From the NCBI RefSeq assembly GCF_033958435.1, contig NC_134139.1, forward strand, positions 202,537,501 through 202,601,500: a DNA stretch of 64,000 nucleotides. The letters are read 5' to 3'. Positions 11,401 through 21,814 of this stretch are shown here, one piece after another. Numbering within the stretch: position 1 is the stretch's first letter; each line of letters starts with the position of its first letter. Below the pieces are notes generated by a model. That model did no database searches. It saw only the letters and a list, made by a program, of their open reading frames with translations, and was not told where the DNA came from. The translations under genes and the position numbers were made by a program. Source of the DNA: Carettochelys insculpta. Lineage: Eukaryota; Chordata; Testudines; Carettochelyidae.

Positions 11401-14400
11401 AGGCCACTCAGGGCAGGGCTGCAAAGGGTTCCAATTTTGGAGGCCCAGGCCCTAGTTCACAGAAGGGGCCCAGAATTTCATCTTGTTGACCTCGGACCAG
11501 TTCTACAATTTGTCAAGGTCATGTTGAGTTCCAGGCCTGTAACCCAGAGTGCTTGTAACCCCTCCTAGCTTGGCGTTTCTGCAGCTTGTTTACACCTGCT
11601 CTTCACTCTGTTACCCCAGTGTGCCGGGGCGGTTACCCATATTACCATACCCTAATATGGAGCTAAGGGGTCAAAACAGCCCTTGGAGAGGACTGTGGTG
11701 GGGGGATTCAGCCTCTCTCCATCTCTGGAGGGAGAAGATTTTGCTGCCTGGATAGGGGTGCCCCCGGCAGAGCAGCACTAAGACAAGGCAGGGGAACCAG
11801 AGGAGCTCCCGGCAGACCAATTGCCAGGCTGAGGCCTTGGCTCAGGGGCCCGAGAGGCTACTAGGCTTCCATCGGCACAGCCAGAGGAGAAATAGGCAGT
11901 GGTCCCTCTCTGCTTGCTAATGATGAGAGTAGCCACATTAGCATGCAGTTTGCCTCTGTGGGCTGGAGCTAGGTCAAGCCCTGTGGTGGGTCACTGAGAC
12001 ATGTGGCAGGACTCAGTGTAGCTGGTTCCCAGAGGCGGGAGAGGAATTGTAGCCTTTACTAGCTCAATTGTAGTTTGAATAAGGGTTTGTGTTACTAGAG
12101 CCATATATGAAGAAGCCAGCGTAGTATGGCTAACTTAGGCCCAGAGAGGCCTACCCCTCCTTATCTTTCCTGTCTGCAGTAACGCAAGCAGCCGGCCAGT
12201 GAAATACAGTGTAACACCAACACACCCAGGTTGCTGGCACCAGGGTTCAAACCTGCAATCTTAGGGGCTGAAGCCCTGGGCTCTACCACATGAGCTAAGG
12301 GCCAGCTGGCTCTCAGCCAAGGCTGAAGAGCAGAGGCTTCGCTCACCCCAGATGAGGTCTCAGTGCCTCTGGGTGCTACAATGACATGAGGAGCTTTTGC
12401 AAAACTTTTTTCTCTCACCCTGTTTATAAGAAAAGTTAAGGTCAGACGAGTCATATTAGTAATGTCAAGACATGTACGTAAATCTTTGCTATCTGCAACT
12501 CTTTCTGATGCCAACAGGTGTTCAAGCTTCCCCCACCTGCCCTGGCCAGAAAGGAGTGCTGGCAACAGTTACATGCAAGTAAAGGTCACCTCAGGGTGTT
12601 TTTCCCTCGACCTTTTATCGGAAATTGGTCTTGAGAAACTAACTATAGAATACATACCTGGTGAGGTCACCGGGACCCCTGGGGTGGTGTTCATTGTTAA
12701 AGATTCTGGGAAATCAGAGCTTAATTGAGCATCACTACTGGGCCGTGGCCACACTAGCCCCTCCTTTTGGAAGAGTTATGGTGATGTGGCACTTTGGAAT
12801 CTGCTGATGAGGCACTACCATGAATATGAAGTGCCTCATTAGCATAATGGCAGCTGCACATGCTTCGAAACTGCTGGTTTCGAAACAGACGCCGCCGATG
12901 TAGCTGGAGGCCTTTCGAAACGACCCCCCGGATTTTGAAAGCCCCTTCTTCCCATCTGGTTTGGGAAGAAGGGGCTTTTGAAATCAGGGGGCTGTTTCAA
13001 AAGGCCCCTGGCTACACAGGCGGCGTGTGTTTCGAAACCAGCAGTTCTGAATACTAGCAGCTGCTATTATGCTAATGAGGCACTGCATAGTCATGGCAGT
13101 GCCTCATTAGCATAGTCCGAAGTGCCACGTTACCATAGCCCTTCCGAAAGGAGGGGCTAATGGGGCCACAGCCTTTAACTACTATGAGGTAAAATGCGTA
13201 TAAGAACCCCTCACTGCATGGGGAAGGGGAGCCAGACGGAATCTGCACCAGAGGCGTATCCTACGCAGGCTCTCTGTCTCTGTCTCTCTCTGTCATCTTT
13301 GCTACCACTATTCCTAGAACAGCCTTTTGTTTTTCCTCTAACTTGAATTCTTGAATCCCACTGCAGTAACACCTTCCTCGCCGATCAAAGTCAGCTGGCC
13401 TCCGCTTCTCAAGGGTTCAGAGGAATCCAGCAGTGTTTTCCCTGCTTGTGGAGCGTACGTTTCAAACCTAAGTGCAGTTAGTTAAGTGACTTGTAATACT
13501 GGTATGACTTTGTTAAGTAAAATCTCTATTTGGAACCAGGTACTGCCTGTCTCCAACATCATCAGGTTGTATCTGTTAAGCGCTGCTTTAATACCATTGT
13601 GCTGCTAAAATAAACAAATCGTAAGTGCTGCTAAAAGTACTGTCTGTGCAATCACCGGAAATCCCGAAAAGTCACCTCTAGCTTGAGACACACTTGGTCT
13701 CGGACTCTATGTTAACTCGGGAGAGGTGGGAACCTGAATCTTTAAACTTTAAGTCAGATTGGCGAGCCTTCCCAAATCCATAAACCGTACTACCTTCCCC
13801 CCTGGGTCAGCAGCACCTAAGGCTGACCCCATCCGAGGGGGGTACCCTGAGGAAGGGGCACTTTACCCAGTGAGGGACATGGGTCTCGGTGCGGTGGTGG
13901 CAAGTGAGGGCAGGTGAGGCACTACCAGAAGGGGGCGCCCCAGAGCAGGAAAGAACTAGTTCATAGCATTTTAGGGCTGGAAGGGACCTCAGGATGGCCA
14001 GCAGGAGGCACCGTGGTGGTGATGAAAATATGGATCCCTCATGGACCCAGGACTAGCCCCTGTTGAAGCCCACTACACGCACCCTCCCAGTTTGGTAACA
14101 AATGGTTTGACAGTTTGCCATACTGCTTCAGGGTCCTTCAGGACCATACTCAGCGTGGTGCGCCGGGCTGTGCCCCATGGTGGCTGATACACATAACTGC
14201 CTATACAGCCGGTAGCTGAAGGAGGGACCCCTTTAACTCAAGTGAAGGACACTCGTACTCTGAACACTGGCTCTTCGGCAACAAGACGCTGCGGATAATC
14301 CAGTGGGGAAGGTTGGTACCTGTGGCATTTAAACAGCAGACCTTGGCCAGGGCCCCAGGGTTAGAACACGGGTTCCTGGCACCCAGCCCTGGGCTCCTAC

Positions 14401-14503
14401 CGCTGGCCTCTGTCAAGCTCATTAGTCACGGAAGCCCCTTACCTGTAGGCAGCAGGAGGAAGCCCCACACAACCACGTTCCTAAGAGCCACGTGTGGCTC
14501 CAT
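1407..14503 (-). CDS. CHRNA2: Neuronal nicotinic acetylcholine receptor subunit alpha-2, partial (5 of 6 coding exons)
   Basis: The product is a subunit of pentameric acetylcholine-gated cation channels in the neuronal plasma membrane. The coding exons are 14503-14443, 8062-7911, 5415-5371, 4352-4243 and 2472-1407; all have GT donors and AG acceptors and join in phase to give 478 residues without a stop. Visible features are a signal peptide (1-20), the Cys-loop C156-C170, the vicinal C220-C221 pair that marks alpha subunits, M1 (about 239-261), M2 (about 268-290), M3 (about 300-323) and a long cytoplasmic loop. The 45 and 110 bp exons are the usual sizes in this family. Alpha-2 rather than alpha-4 is supported by the loop sequence, which resembles bird alpha-2 as I remember it, and by the EPHX2 neighbour. 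The M4 exon is absent from 1-1406, so the gene runs off the left edge. Confidence 0.95.
3030..3720 (+). mobile_element. CR1 LINE 3' fragment
   Basis: The sequence follows the end of CR1 ORF2 (decayed ...GALWLPRRQRAN... region) and the CR1 3' UTR, finishing with the typical GAGGTCCCTTCCAGCCCC. The reading frame is broken by stops. It lies in CHRNA2 intron 4, between exons 4 and 5, antisense to the gene. Confidence 0.85.
4243..4352 (-). CDS. CHRNA2: CHRNA2 coding exon 4 (110 bp)
   Basis: The exon has 110 bases, the standard length of this exon in the family. It begins GAG TGG after CCCCAG and ends with two bases of an Asn codon before GTAGGT. It encodes residues 87-123, from EWSDYKLRW to [13 protein letters not shown]. 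Agonist-site loop A lies nearby (WIPDIVLYN), and NVTS is a potential N-glycosylation site. Confidence 0.97.
4502..4675 (+). mobile_element. hAT-like MITE, copy 1 (CAGTGTTCCCTGTAA family)
   Basis: It begins CAGTGTTCCCTGTAAGCTG and ends near a TTTATTCTGCCTC...GATGGAAAA motif shared with copies at 10160-10327, 10588-10737, 54276-54460 and 57078-57175. The right end is decayed. Confidence 0.6.
5371..5415 (-). CDS. CHRNA2: CHRNA2 coding exon 3 (45 bp)
   Basis: This is the conserved 45-base micro-exon of nicotinic receptor genes, encoding [15 protein letters not shown] (residues 72-86). It lies in phase 0 between AACAG| and |GTGAGG. It is too short to show as a normal ORF and was found from its conserved peptide and splice sites. 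Confidence 0.96.
5660..6297 (-). mobile_element. CR1-like LINE fragment (TTCTTATG-tail subfamily)
   Basis: On the plus strand it starts with the reverse complement of a LINE 3' end (GGATCAGACCAGTGGGCCAC...). It then runs through decayed ORF2 sequence. The same subfamily appears in plus orientation at 16390-17312 and 58676-58895. It directly abuts a second CR1 at 6298. Confidence 0.75.
6298..7210 (-). mobile_element. CR1 LINE 3' fragment
   Basis: It begins with the inverted CR1 3' end (AATCATAGACTCCTAGGGCT) and extends into ORF2. At 7050-7206 a minus-strand frame keeps [15 protein letters not shown], the conserved region after the reverse transcriptase catalytic core. It is 5' truncated and interrupted. 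The 50 bases after it resemble a MIR-like SINE core. Confidence 0.85.
7272..7717 (+). mobile_element. Solo LTR with intact inverted ends
   Basis: The 446 bp element has the perfect terminal inverted repeat TGTGATGGGGT / ACCCCATCACA (TG...CA ends). The flanks are GCAGT (7267-7271) and GCACT (7718-7722), a likely 5 bp target duplication with one mismatch. Internally it has CCAATCAGG and AATATAAAAG about 20 bases apart, like an LTR promoter. It lies in CHRNA2 intron 2, antisense to the gene, about 190 bases from exon 2. No internal retroviral genes remain. Confidence 0.65.
7911..8062 (-). CDS. CHRNA2: CHRNA2 coding exon 2
   Basis: The exon has 152 bases, begins in phase 1 after a pyrimidine-rich acceptor ending GTGCAG, and ends GTG|GTACGT in phase 0. 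It covers residues 21-71: a short variable N-terminus, the first helix (ERLFKYLF) and the first beta strands of the ligand-binding domain ([20 protein letters not shown]). It contains a potential N-glycosylation site, NIS. Two related LTR-like sequences lie on either side, at 7272-7717 and from about 8600. Confidence 0.95.
8600..9110 (+). mobile_element. LTR-like sequence related to the 7.3 kb solo LTR
   Basis: It shares with 7272-7717 a block with CCAATCAGG and CATATAAAAGGAGCTGCTG in the same order and orientation, preceded by related AGAGAGGTCT sequence. A (GA)n run lies at 8837-8861. I cannot place its ends. Confidence 0.4.
9147..9559. mobile_element. Short TIR transposon (GGCTACGTCTACA family)
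   Basis: The inverted ends are GGCTACGTCTACATTAGAG and its near reverse complement ending GTGTAGACGTAGCC. The internal sequence is rich in GTCGAC motifs and has no coding potential. It is related by its ends to 22602-23310 and 26384-26789. No clear target duplication is seen. Confidence 0.65.
9760..9875 (-). mobile_element. Possible MIR-like SINE remnant
   Basis: The order GAGTCACAGAGTGGCAGAGG ... CTAGGGCTCTAACCACTGGA resembles the inverted core and tRNA-related end of MIR-type SINEs. It is very decayed. Confidence 0.35.
10160..10327 (+). mobile_element. hAT-like MITE, copy 2
   Basis: It holds the family order AAGCTGAGTGCTTG ... CAGGAGAGATTCAGGTG ... CATTCATTCTGCCCACGGG and AAAATTAGAGGGAACC. 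The left end is decayed. Confidence 0.6.
10588..10737 (-). mobile_element. hAT-like MITE, copy 3 (inverted)
   Basis: It runs from CAATGTTCC to the reverse complement of CAGTCTTCCCTG. The flanking octamers GTCCTGGC and CTCCTGAC match at 6 of 8 positions, as expected for an old 8 bp hAT target duplication. Confidence 0.65.
10740..12170. other. CHRNA2 intron 1, no recognisable feature
   Basis: The sequence is mixed and unique-looking. I see no coding exon, RNA gene or repeat that I can name. Confidence 0.5.
12225..12400 (-). mobile_element. tRNA-derived SINE
   Basis: Read on the minus strand it has an A-box-like TTAGCTCATGTGGTAGAGCC and a B-box-like GGTTTGAACCCTGG at tRNA spacing. A SINE body with AGTGCCTCTGGGTGCTACA follows on the plus strand. 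The same family occurs at 22571-23440 (interrupted) and 49570-49690. It is not a functional tRNA gene. Confidence 0.65.
12420..13800 (+). mobile_element. LTR-like block of an old retroelement, split by a fold-back transposon
   Basis: After the fold-back there is a TATA-like GCGTATAAGAA, then a pyrimidine-rich stretch (CTCTGTCTCTGTCTCTCTCTG), then a poly(A)-signal-like AAAATAAACAAAT near 13610 and a transition to ATTGGCGAGCCTTCCC near 13760, as at an LTR-to-leader junction. The block before 12742 would be the upstream part. I see no gag, pol or env frame. Confidence 0.35.
12742..13172. mobile_element. Fold-back (long inverted repeat) transposon
   Basis: The two halves are near reverse complements over almost the whole 430 bp. 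The ends are GGCCGTGGCCACACTAGCCC and a matching inverted copy. The next blocks (AGTGCCTCATTAGCATAAT and its inverse) and the centre (AGCCCCTTCTTCCCA / TGGGAAGAAGGGGCT) are also paired. It is non-coding and in CHRNA2 intron 1. Confidence 0.85.
14443..14503 (-). CDS. CHRNA2: CHRNA2 coding exon 1 (signal peptide)
   Basis: The exon has 61 coding bases: 20 codons plus one base. It encodes MEPHVALRN followed by a hydrophobic run [10 protein letters not shown], which is a good signal peptide. The donor is G|GTAAGG. The leftover G joins the TG at the start of exon 2 to make a Val codon, so the phase fits. The ATG has G at -3 and G at +4. It is placed by phase, hydrophobicity and donor, since signal peptides are poorly conserved; an alternative first exon upstream is possible. 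Intron 1 is about 6.4 kb. Confidence 0.75.
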
Positions 14504-14509
14504 GCCTGG

Positions 14510-15215
14510 GGGGTCCAGCACCACCACGTCCCACACCGTCCCCTTACGCCAGCTCTTCCAAAGGCAGCAGCTTTCATTGGCAAAGCCTTCGCCGATGCAA
14601 AAGAGAGCGGGGAGCAAATCCAGCTGGATTGCAGACACGGATTCACAGCCGTCCTCTGGGTGTGAACACGTGGTGCCCTTTGGTACGGACGCAGGGAGCT
14701 GTCAGCCGGGGTGGGAGACCCGAGGGGCTGGCTGGACTGTTGAAAGCCTGGGTGCTACTCAACTGGCTTGCAGCCCCTCTGCTTGCTGCACTGGGGGGTT
14801 GGCTTTCAATCCATGCCAAGCCCAGGGACTAGGCCGCACGGTGGGACAAGCTGCATTCCTTCACGAGTCATCCTCCAGCCGACTTGTCCCTACAAAACCA
14901 GGACAAAAAGACACTACAGTCAACTGCCTGTTCAGTGGCACCCAGCTCCCTCAGGCTGGACCAGGTGAGGCGTGACAGAGACTGGGCCCTGGAGTCCTTG
15001 ATTTTCAGCTGGGTTTCAGCTGTTTGGTCAGTGCCACTCTAACGTCTTCAGTAGAGTTACACTGACTGCAGAGCTGCCCCCACTGAGTCCAATGAGTTCA
15101 CACTGCTTTACCTCCGCTACAGAGATGGCCCCTCAGGGCTAAAGCGTAGCAGCAGTCTCACTGCCCTTTTGGGTCCTTACCCTAGGGATTTGTCTCAGCT
15201 TTTTGGTGGTGGGGC
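14510..15215. other. Region upstream of CHRNA2 exon 1
   Basis: This should contain the CHRNA2 5' UTR and promoter if exon 1 is placed correctly. I see no TATA box at a convincing distance and no CpG-dense island. A second-exon-free 5' UTR cannot be judged from sequence alone. Confidence 0.35.
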
Positions 15216-15222
15216 TCTAGAG

Positions 15223-15556
15223 CAGCATTTCTTCAACTTTTTGAGACCACAAAGCACCAACCAATAATATTTTTTTATGCAGAACACCTATGAAAATTTT
15301 CTTTAAAAAACTTGTTGTCAGACAAAAAAGGAAAAAAAACCCACACACAAAAAACCCCAGCAACATAGCCAACAAAACCAACACGAAGTAATTGTATCAG
15401 GTACCACAATAATGAAGAAGTAACATTGTACCTGGTTTTAATCACAGAAAATAGTCTGCTTGTACAACCTTGAATTATTTTCCAAACGCTCGTGGTGCAC
15501 CTGCAAGTTGTTCATGGAACGCCAGTGTTCCGCGGAACGAAATTTAAGAAACACTG
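15223..15556. mobile_element. Non-autonomous hAT element (334 bp)
   Basis: The ends CAGCATTTCTTCAACTTTTT and inverse CAGTGTTTCTTAAATTTCG match the hAT CAGNG pattern. The flanking octamers CTCTAGAG (15215-15222) and ATCTGGAG (15557-15564) agree at 6 of 8 bases. The interior is A-rich and non-coding. Confidence 0.7.
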
Positions 15557-15654
15557 ATCTGGAGCACGGACTTCCCAAGACCTTCGTCACTCCCGGAGGT
15601 CTGATATCTGCAGGCCTTCCCCAAGCAGTACTGCTAAGTCAGGGGTGTCAAGGT

Positions 15655-16250
15655 CATAGAATCACAGAACACTAGGACTGGAAGGGACCTTGAGAGGCCA
15701 TCGAGTCCAGCCCCCTGCCACCATGGCAGGACCAAGTACTGTCTAAACCATCCCTGACAGACATCCATCTAACCTGTTCTTAAATATCTCCAACGATGGA
15801 GATTCCACAACCTCCCTTGGCAATTTATTCCACTGTTTGTCTACCCTGACAGTTAGGAACTTTTTCCTAATGTCCAACCTAACCCTCCCTTGCTGCAGTT
15901 TAAGTCCATTGCCTCTTGTTCTATCCTCAGAGGCCAAGAAGAACAAGTTTTCTCCCTACTCCTTCTGACACTCTTTTAGATACCTGAAAACCACTATCAT
16001 GTTGCCCCTCAATCTTCTCTCTTACAAACTAAACAAGCCCAATTCTTCCAGCTTTTCTTCATAGGTCACATTCTCTAGACCTTTAATCATTCTTGTCGCT
16101 CTTTTCTGGAGCTTCTCTAATTTCTCCACCTCTTTCTTGAACTGCGGTGCCCAGAACTGGACACAACACTCCAACTGAGACCTAACCAGCGCAGAGTAGA
16201 GCAGAAGAATGACATCTCATGTCTTGTTCACAACACACCTGTTAGCCTGG
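15655..16250 (-). mobile_element. CR1 LINE 3' fragment
   Basis: The inverted CR1 3' end (ACTAGGACTGGAAGGGACCT) is followed by the typical AGCCCCCTGCC and decayed ORF2-end sequence including CCAGAACTGGACACAACACTC. It is 5' truncated. Confidence 0.87.
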
Positions 16251-16389
16251 CAGTAAAGGGTAAAGTAGCGTAAAGCAGCAAGTGTGAACCTAGATGTAAG
16301 TGCGGGTGATTAGCAAAGTTATTGCAGTTCCACCATGAGCCAAGTCCATGTACGAGCAAGCAGCCTAGCTGCTGATCATCTGAAGGAGC

Positions 16390-17312
16390 TAACCAACAGC
16401 TCGAACTGGGCACAGCCCTGCAGGGGTGAAATGCAATACTGATAAATGCAAAGCAAAGTGGAAAACACAACCCCAGCTGTATGAACAAAATGATAAGACT
16501 TGAATTAGCTGTTCCCACTCAGGAGCCAAATCTTGGAGTCATTGTGGCTCATTCTCAGAAAACATCCACTCAGGGTGCAGCAACAGTCAAAAATGCTAAT
16601 TGAATGTTGGGCACCATTATGAAAGGAGGAGGTAACTGGACAGACAATATGATATTGCTTCTGTATCAATCCAAGGTACGCCCACATCTTGAATATTGGG
16701 TGCAGATCTGGTCACCTCGGCTCAAAAAAATATATCTTGGAATTGGCAAAGGTGCAGAGAATGGCAACCAAAAAGCTTAGGGGTATGGAACACCTTCTAG
16801 ACAAGGAGTGATTAAAAAGACTGGGACATTTTAGCTTGGCAAAGAGGTGATTAAAGGGGGGATACAACAGAGGTCCATAAACTCATGACTTGTGCAGAGG
16901 AAGTAAATGAGGAATTATGATATACTACTCCCCATTACACAAGAACAAGGGGTCACCCAATGAAAATAACGGGAAGTAGGTTTAAAACAAGCAAGAGGGA
17001 AGATTTTTTCATATACTGAATGAACCACCTGTGGAACGTTCTGCCGGGTGATGGTTGGGAAGAACAAAATGAAAACAAGGTTCAAAAAAGAACAAGGTGA
17101 GTTCATGGAGGGTAGATCCATCACGATTAGTGAGCAGGGAGGCAACACTGAGCTCTGAAAGTTTGTAGTCTCTGTTTGCCAGAAGCTGGGGCTGGACAAT
17201 AAGGGCTGGAGCACCTTATGATTACCTGTTCCATTGGTCATTGTCAGAAGACAGGACGCTGGGCTAGATGGACCTTTGGTCAGCCCCAGTGTGCCCATTG
17301 CTATGTTTTGAA
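16390..17312 (+). mobile_element. CR1-like LINE fragment (TTCTTATG-tail subfamily)
   Basis: It shows the decayed end of ORF2 (KVRPHLEYWVQIWSP-like frame around 16675-16715) and then the subfamily 3' end GCTGGGCTAGATGGACCTTTGG near 17251. It is the opposite orientation to the copy at 5660-6297. Confidence 0.75.
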
Positions 17313-20260
17313 TCAGAGGCTCTGGGGTCAGTTCCTCCAGATGGCATCCCAGAGGTAGGTAGCTGGAGGACCACAAAACCCAGTGAAGATCTCTAAGTTC
17401 CTTCCAGCTTCCCATCCCTGGGGAGCCTCACACGCCTGCCTGACGGACCAAGCTGTGCTGCAAATTAGAAGAAGCAAAACAGCCACTTTGTATGAGGGTG
17501 ACAGAGGCAAATTGCAACCTTCAATGCGCATGTGATGCGATAACGGAAGCTATTTCGGAGCAGGGCACCGGCTGCATCAGAACAACCCTATGGTCCATCC
17601 AACCCAATGGGCTGCCTCTGATCTCCAAAGCCACCTGCTTTGAAGGAGGAATACCCCTCGGCTCATGCTCTATGGTCATCTGATGCCGCAGAGCAGTGAT
17701 TTCCATGGGAGATGAGCACCGGGGTACCTTTGAGGGGCTGGGCCAAGTGCCCAAGACACTATAAAACTGTACCGCGGCACCTATGTCACTCGTGCCCTTT
17801 ACTGCTTTACCCAGGACCTTCATGCAAGGTCATCCGGGCAAAAGTAGTAACAGCAGCTTCCTAGCTCCTCCAGAGAGCGCAGCGAGGACCAGGCTGCAGT
17901 GGGGAGCCCAAAGCTGCCGACGATCCTGTTTTCCTAGCGGCACCCCGTCCAGGAGAAGGTGGTGTGCTTCAGGGGCCCCTTCTAGACTCGTGCCGTTTAT
18001 CGGGGGGGCACTGAAGATGCCTTGGCCTCTAAGGCACAATGTGCAGCCTCTGAGCCGCAGCCCTGCCTGGGGAGACATTGGTGGATGGCCTTCTGCTCTG
18101 TCACAAAGAGGAACCCACACACCCCATAAGCCCAGGGAGCAGGGCTGTCCTTAGCATTTGTGGGGCCCTAGGCAGTGTAATTAAACTGCTGCCCCAACGC
18201 CTCACAGCTGCCAGTGGTAGGGCAGGGAATGGGGATGATTTTTTAGAGAGGGGCTTTTATTATCTCCAGCCACACACTAATGAACTGTTTTTGAAACAAA
18301 TTTTAAACTAAGGTCCTGGCAACTCACACAGTAACTCCGGAATCTGACAGCCTGTACCTGGGGTTGGCAAGTGCCTGCTCAGGGGTTTCATTACCACATC
18401 ACTGGCTCTTTCATGGGTGCCCTGTTCTGCTAACAGGGCTGGTAGCTTTGTCACTGTTAACTAGATCCTCTGGGGAGGAAGCCGAGCCATAGAACAGGGC
18501 TAGGAAGAGGTGGGCAGGTGGGCATTAAGCCCCAGCGAGGCCCCAAGTGTTCCAGTGACCCACACAACTGGGTTTTCTGCATGGGCGTAAGAATGGCCCT
18601 GCCAGGGAGGCAGTGGGCAGGAGCCAAGGTCTGCCCTGTGCACTGATTCAATGGAGGTGTTTCCAGAGCATCCCTGCCCAAAGCAGCTGCCACACGCCAG
18701 GCCTAATTCCTCCATGGGCGCAGTTGTGTAAGGAGAAGCCAACAAGCTGGGCAGAGCAGCAGCCCTCTGACCGTCTCGGGGCACCAGTGGGAGGGAGGCA
18801 GCCACTGGATGAGCTGAGAGACAGAAGGGACACGGGACAGAGGCGTCACTCTGCCACCGGACAGTGTCCCCATTAAACTGCTGCTGTCCCCACTGCAGAG
18901 CAGCCATTGCTTGCAATGCCACCGGCCAGCCCTGGCGGGAGCCTTGCAGAGCAGCTCCCCTGCTCTGAGCCCAGGCTGTCTCTCCACTCTGCATCTGCAG
19001 AGAGAGGAGAGAGCACACGAGGCTTTTTCCTCCTCCAAGCAGGGTGCAGGAGGTGGCCAGCAATGTGAGTGCCGGGCTGGGGGCCATGCAGAAGGAGTAC
19101 CCCGGGCACGGAGGCAGCCTGGGTAGGGCAGCTCTGGCTGGGAGCAGTGGCTACACCATTCTAAAGCTGTACCAGTCCAGAGAATCTGCCCCTTCCTGCC
19201 ACTGGAGCGGCTGGGTTGCTTTGCCAGAACAGCTTTGCACCAACAGGGCAGCACAACAGGGCTGCAGCAGGTACATCCTGCTGCCTATCCGTCTTTCCCA
19301 TGAAGCGTGGAAAGCAAATTCAGCTGGTGGATCCCATTTGCTTTAGGCCCAGAACGCCCAAGGGAGCAGAGAGATGCTTGGGTCCCTCGCACCCACCGAG
19401 ATCTCGCTCCTGGGAAGGAGGAAAACAGAGTCACAAACATTGTCCAGTTCTGAAAGAGAGAGAGATTTGCTCTCATCATCTCAGCTGCATCATAGGACTC
19501 TTTCAACTTCTTTTGCAGAGGGAAGATACCTCCTTCTGGGGGAAGACGATATGCCGGGTGGTTGGAACAGGACCAGATGGCAGGATTTGCATGCAGCGCA
19601 GCTAGATTCCATTCGATAGACCGTGTTAATCGAGAGAGCAGCTGTTGATCAGGGCATGAAAGGGAGAAGAATATATAGCACGTCGTTGGCATGCATCACC
19701 TCTCTTGCTGGTTTCAAAATGAATAGAGCCTGCCTATGTTCATACTGTAATTTGCCCAGATCAGACAGGGGTGGCATGCAACTTCTTTAAACCCCAACGC
19801 GCTGGCTGCAGGAAAGATCTCAGTGTTTACTCAGTGCAAATCTGAAATGGGATGAGTTTGTTTAGTAAACAAAATGCTCCATTGGACTTAATTTTTCCCT
19901 GACTTGCTTAATAAAAAAAGAGGCCTTGTTAACTCTGAATTATGCCTCAAACAGTTGTCGGCTTGCCGCTGCGTTGATCCATGCATTGATGGTAAAAGGG
20001 TTTGAAAACAAAAGCACTAATGCTCACTCAGCTGTGTCAGAAACAGAATGACTGATAATATCCCCCGGGTGTGGAGAAGAAATTGAAATGTAAGGGAAAC
20101 TATTAGCCACACATACAACAAACTTGGCCTGCATTTACTCTGTCTTGAGGGGGAAAAACTACAATGCAAAAGAAAGCTGAGTATTTCATAGACATGGCTA
20201 CTGAAGACTTTGTAGAGCTGAGAAGATCAAGAACAGAGGGAGAAACACAGATTGGGTGTG
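17313..20260. other. Intergenic, no gene recognised
   Basis: Open frames here are short and overlap in several frames without splice or family support. Near 18130 a CAGGGCTGTCCTTAGCATTTG motif resembles the end of a hAT-type element, but I cannot find its partner. Otherwise it is unremarkable. Confidence 0.45.
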
Positions 20261-20269
20261 AGCGTGACT

Positions 20270-20450
20270 GATTTTTGTAAGTGTGGGTATATAATATGCG
20301 CTCTTGTGAGCCTGGTGTGTGTAAAGTGTGCAAGGATGTGCCTTGTGTGGCCGATACGTGTGTGTGAGGGTGGGTGTTTTCAGCCCGCTGTGTGTTGTGT
20401 GACTTTGTGATGAGCGAGAAGCTGAGATTTTACACACACACATCTACTAG
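20270..20450. repeat. GT-rich imperfect simple repeat
   Basis: The stretch is dominated by GTGTG runs broken by other bases, with a short ACACACACAC run near 20433. It has no coding support on either strand. Confidence 0.5.
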
Positions 20451-20459
20451 ACCTGTGGA

Positions 20460-21790
20460 TCCGTTTCCCTAAAGGCATCATTACATCTACTTAACTGAGT
20501 AATTGGACACACTGCTTCGCTCACTTTGCCCTTAAGTCATTTCAGCTGAGATGTGCCTAATAAATCAGTAAATACCTTTCAAGGATACGCTCTGCATAGA
20601 TCCTTTCTTCACGGCTCGCCTTTAGCAGCCAGCTTCCATTTCGCTCCCGTCACTTGGGATCAGAACCAGCTGAGGACCCTTTCTCTTTCCAGACGGCAAC
20701 TCCTTCTGCCAAAGCTTCCCAGAGGCTCCGGGTCTGGTGTCATTCTGCTTCACCTGGAATTTAAGAGCCACATTTCTTTAGCTGCTTAACTGTTTAGCTC
20801 CTGGGCGTTTGTCCTAGGCGGGACAGGCTAATAATGTAGCCGGTTCTTTACTGGATCATTCCTTTGCTGCATTTTGTGGCATTCGGCAGCATAAATTGTT
20901 CCATGTGAATGGGGGGGCCTGTCTCTGGGTAGGACAGATTTCAGAGTCTGTGGAGGGGTGTAGGGAAATTTGCACCATGAAGACCTGTGTACGTATGTCT
21001 GTTTCAGGTGCTGGGGTGTAAATCTGATGAAGGACATGTGTAAGTTTGTGTCTGCTGCGGAGGAGCTCCCAGACCATCACAGTACAAAAGAACACAGGGG
21101 CAGCAAAAGGGAAGCAGATGGTTTCATTGGGTATACAAACATATTTAAAAAGCAGGCTGGAGCAGGCTTGGAAAGGGAACTTCATGCAGCAGCAAGAAAA
21201 CTTCCAGTACCCTGATGCCCCTCCTAGCTGAGTTTCTGTCTAAGCTTTGCTCTGCTGCCCTTTTGCTGTTAAAGACATGCAGATAATCTCCCTTGGCTTG
21301 CCATGGGGGCAGCTGCTCCCTCCTGGCCAAACTGCTTAGATCAGAAAGACCCCTTCCCTGCTGGCCAGAGAACGTGGAGGAGGATGCTGCGGGAAGGCTC
21401 AGGAAGTTGCCAGCCGGCGACCTGCTCAGGGTTGTCCAACCCCAGTGCCGCTGCGCAATCAGAAGGGAAAGCATTGTGCTCAGTCCACAGCCCCACCATG
21501 CAGCAGGGGCTGAGCACACCCCAGGGAGAAGAGACACAGATGAAGGAGCAAACTGATCCCCCCCCCCACTACAACCCTCTCCCCGTTCCACCACCCTTCG
21601 GCTCACCTCTGTCCAGCTCCGCTGACCGGCACTTGGGTAGCAAAGTGGTCCTGTCTCCCAGTCCCGTGCCCTGGCTGAGTGGCTGCTTCGCTCAGGGATG
21701 CTGCAGCTCAGCCAGCACCAGCAGGAGTGAAGAGGATCCCCCCCGGCGCTTACAATAAGCCATGACGACATGGAGGGAGTAGGGGGAGGA
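20460..21790. other. Intergenic, no gene recognised
   Basis: Several overlapping open frames of 60-220 codons occur, but none resembles a known family or carries a plausible start and splice structure. A C-run lies near 21558. I see no feature that I can name. Confidence 0.45.
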
Positions 21791-21814
21791 GGCACCAGCG
21801 GGATTGTCTAGTTA

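Noticed and set aside
12238..12302. tRNA-like sequence with A and B boxes
   Set aside because: It continues into a SINE body shared with other loci, and the arms do not form a good cloverleaf. It is a SINE head, not a tRNA gene.
14313..14975. 220-codon plus-strand frame over CHRNA2 exon 1
   Set aside because: It has no family resemblance or splice support and overlaps the antisense of the signal-peptide exon.
21145..21795. 216-codon minus-strand frame
   Set aside because: It has Ser/Pro-rich low-information composition, no splice context and no family match that I recognise.
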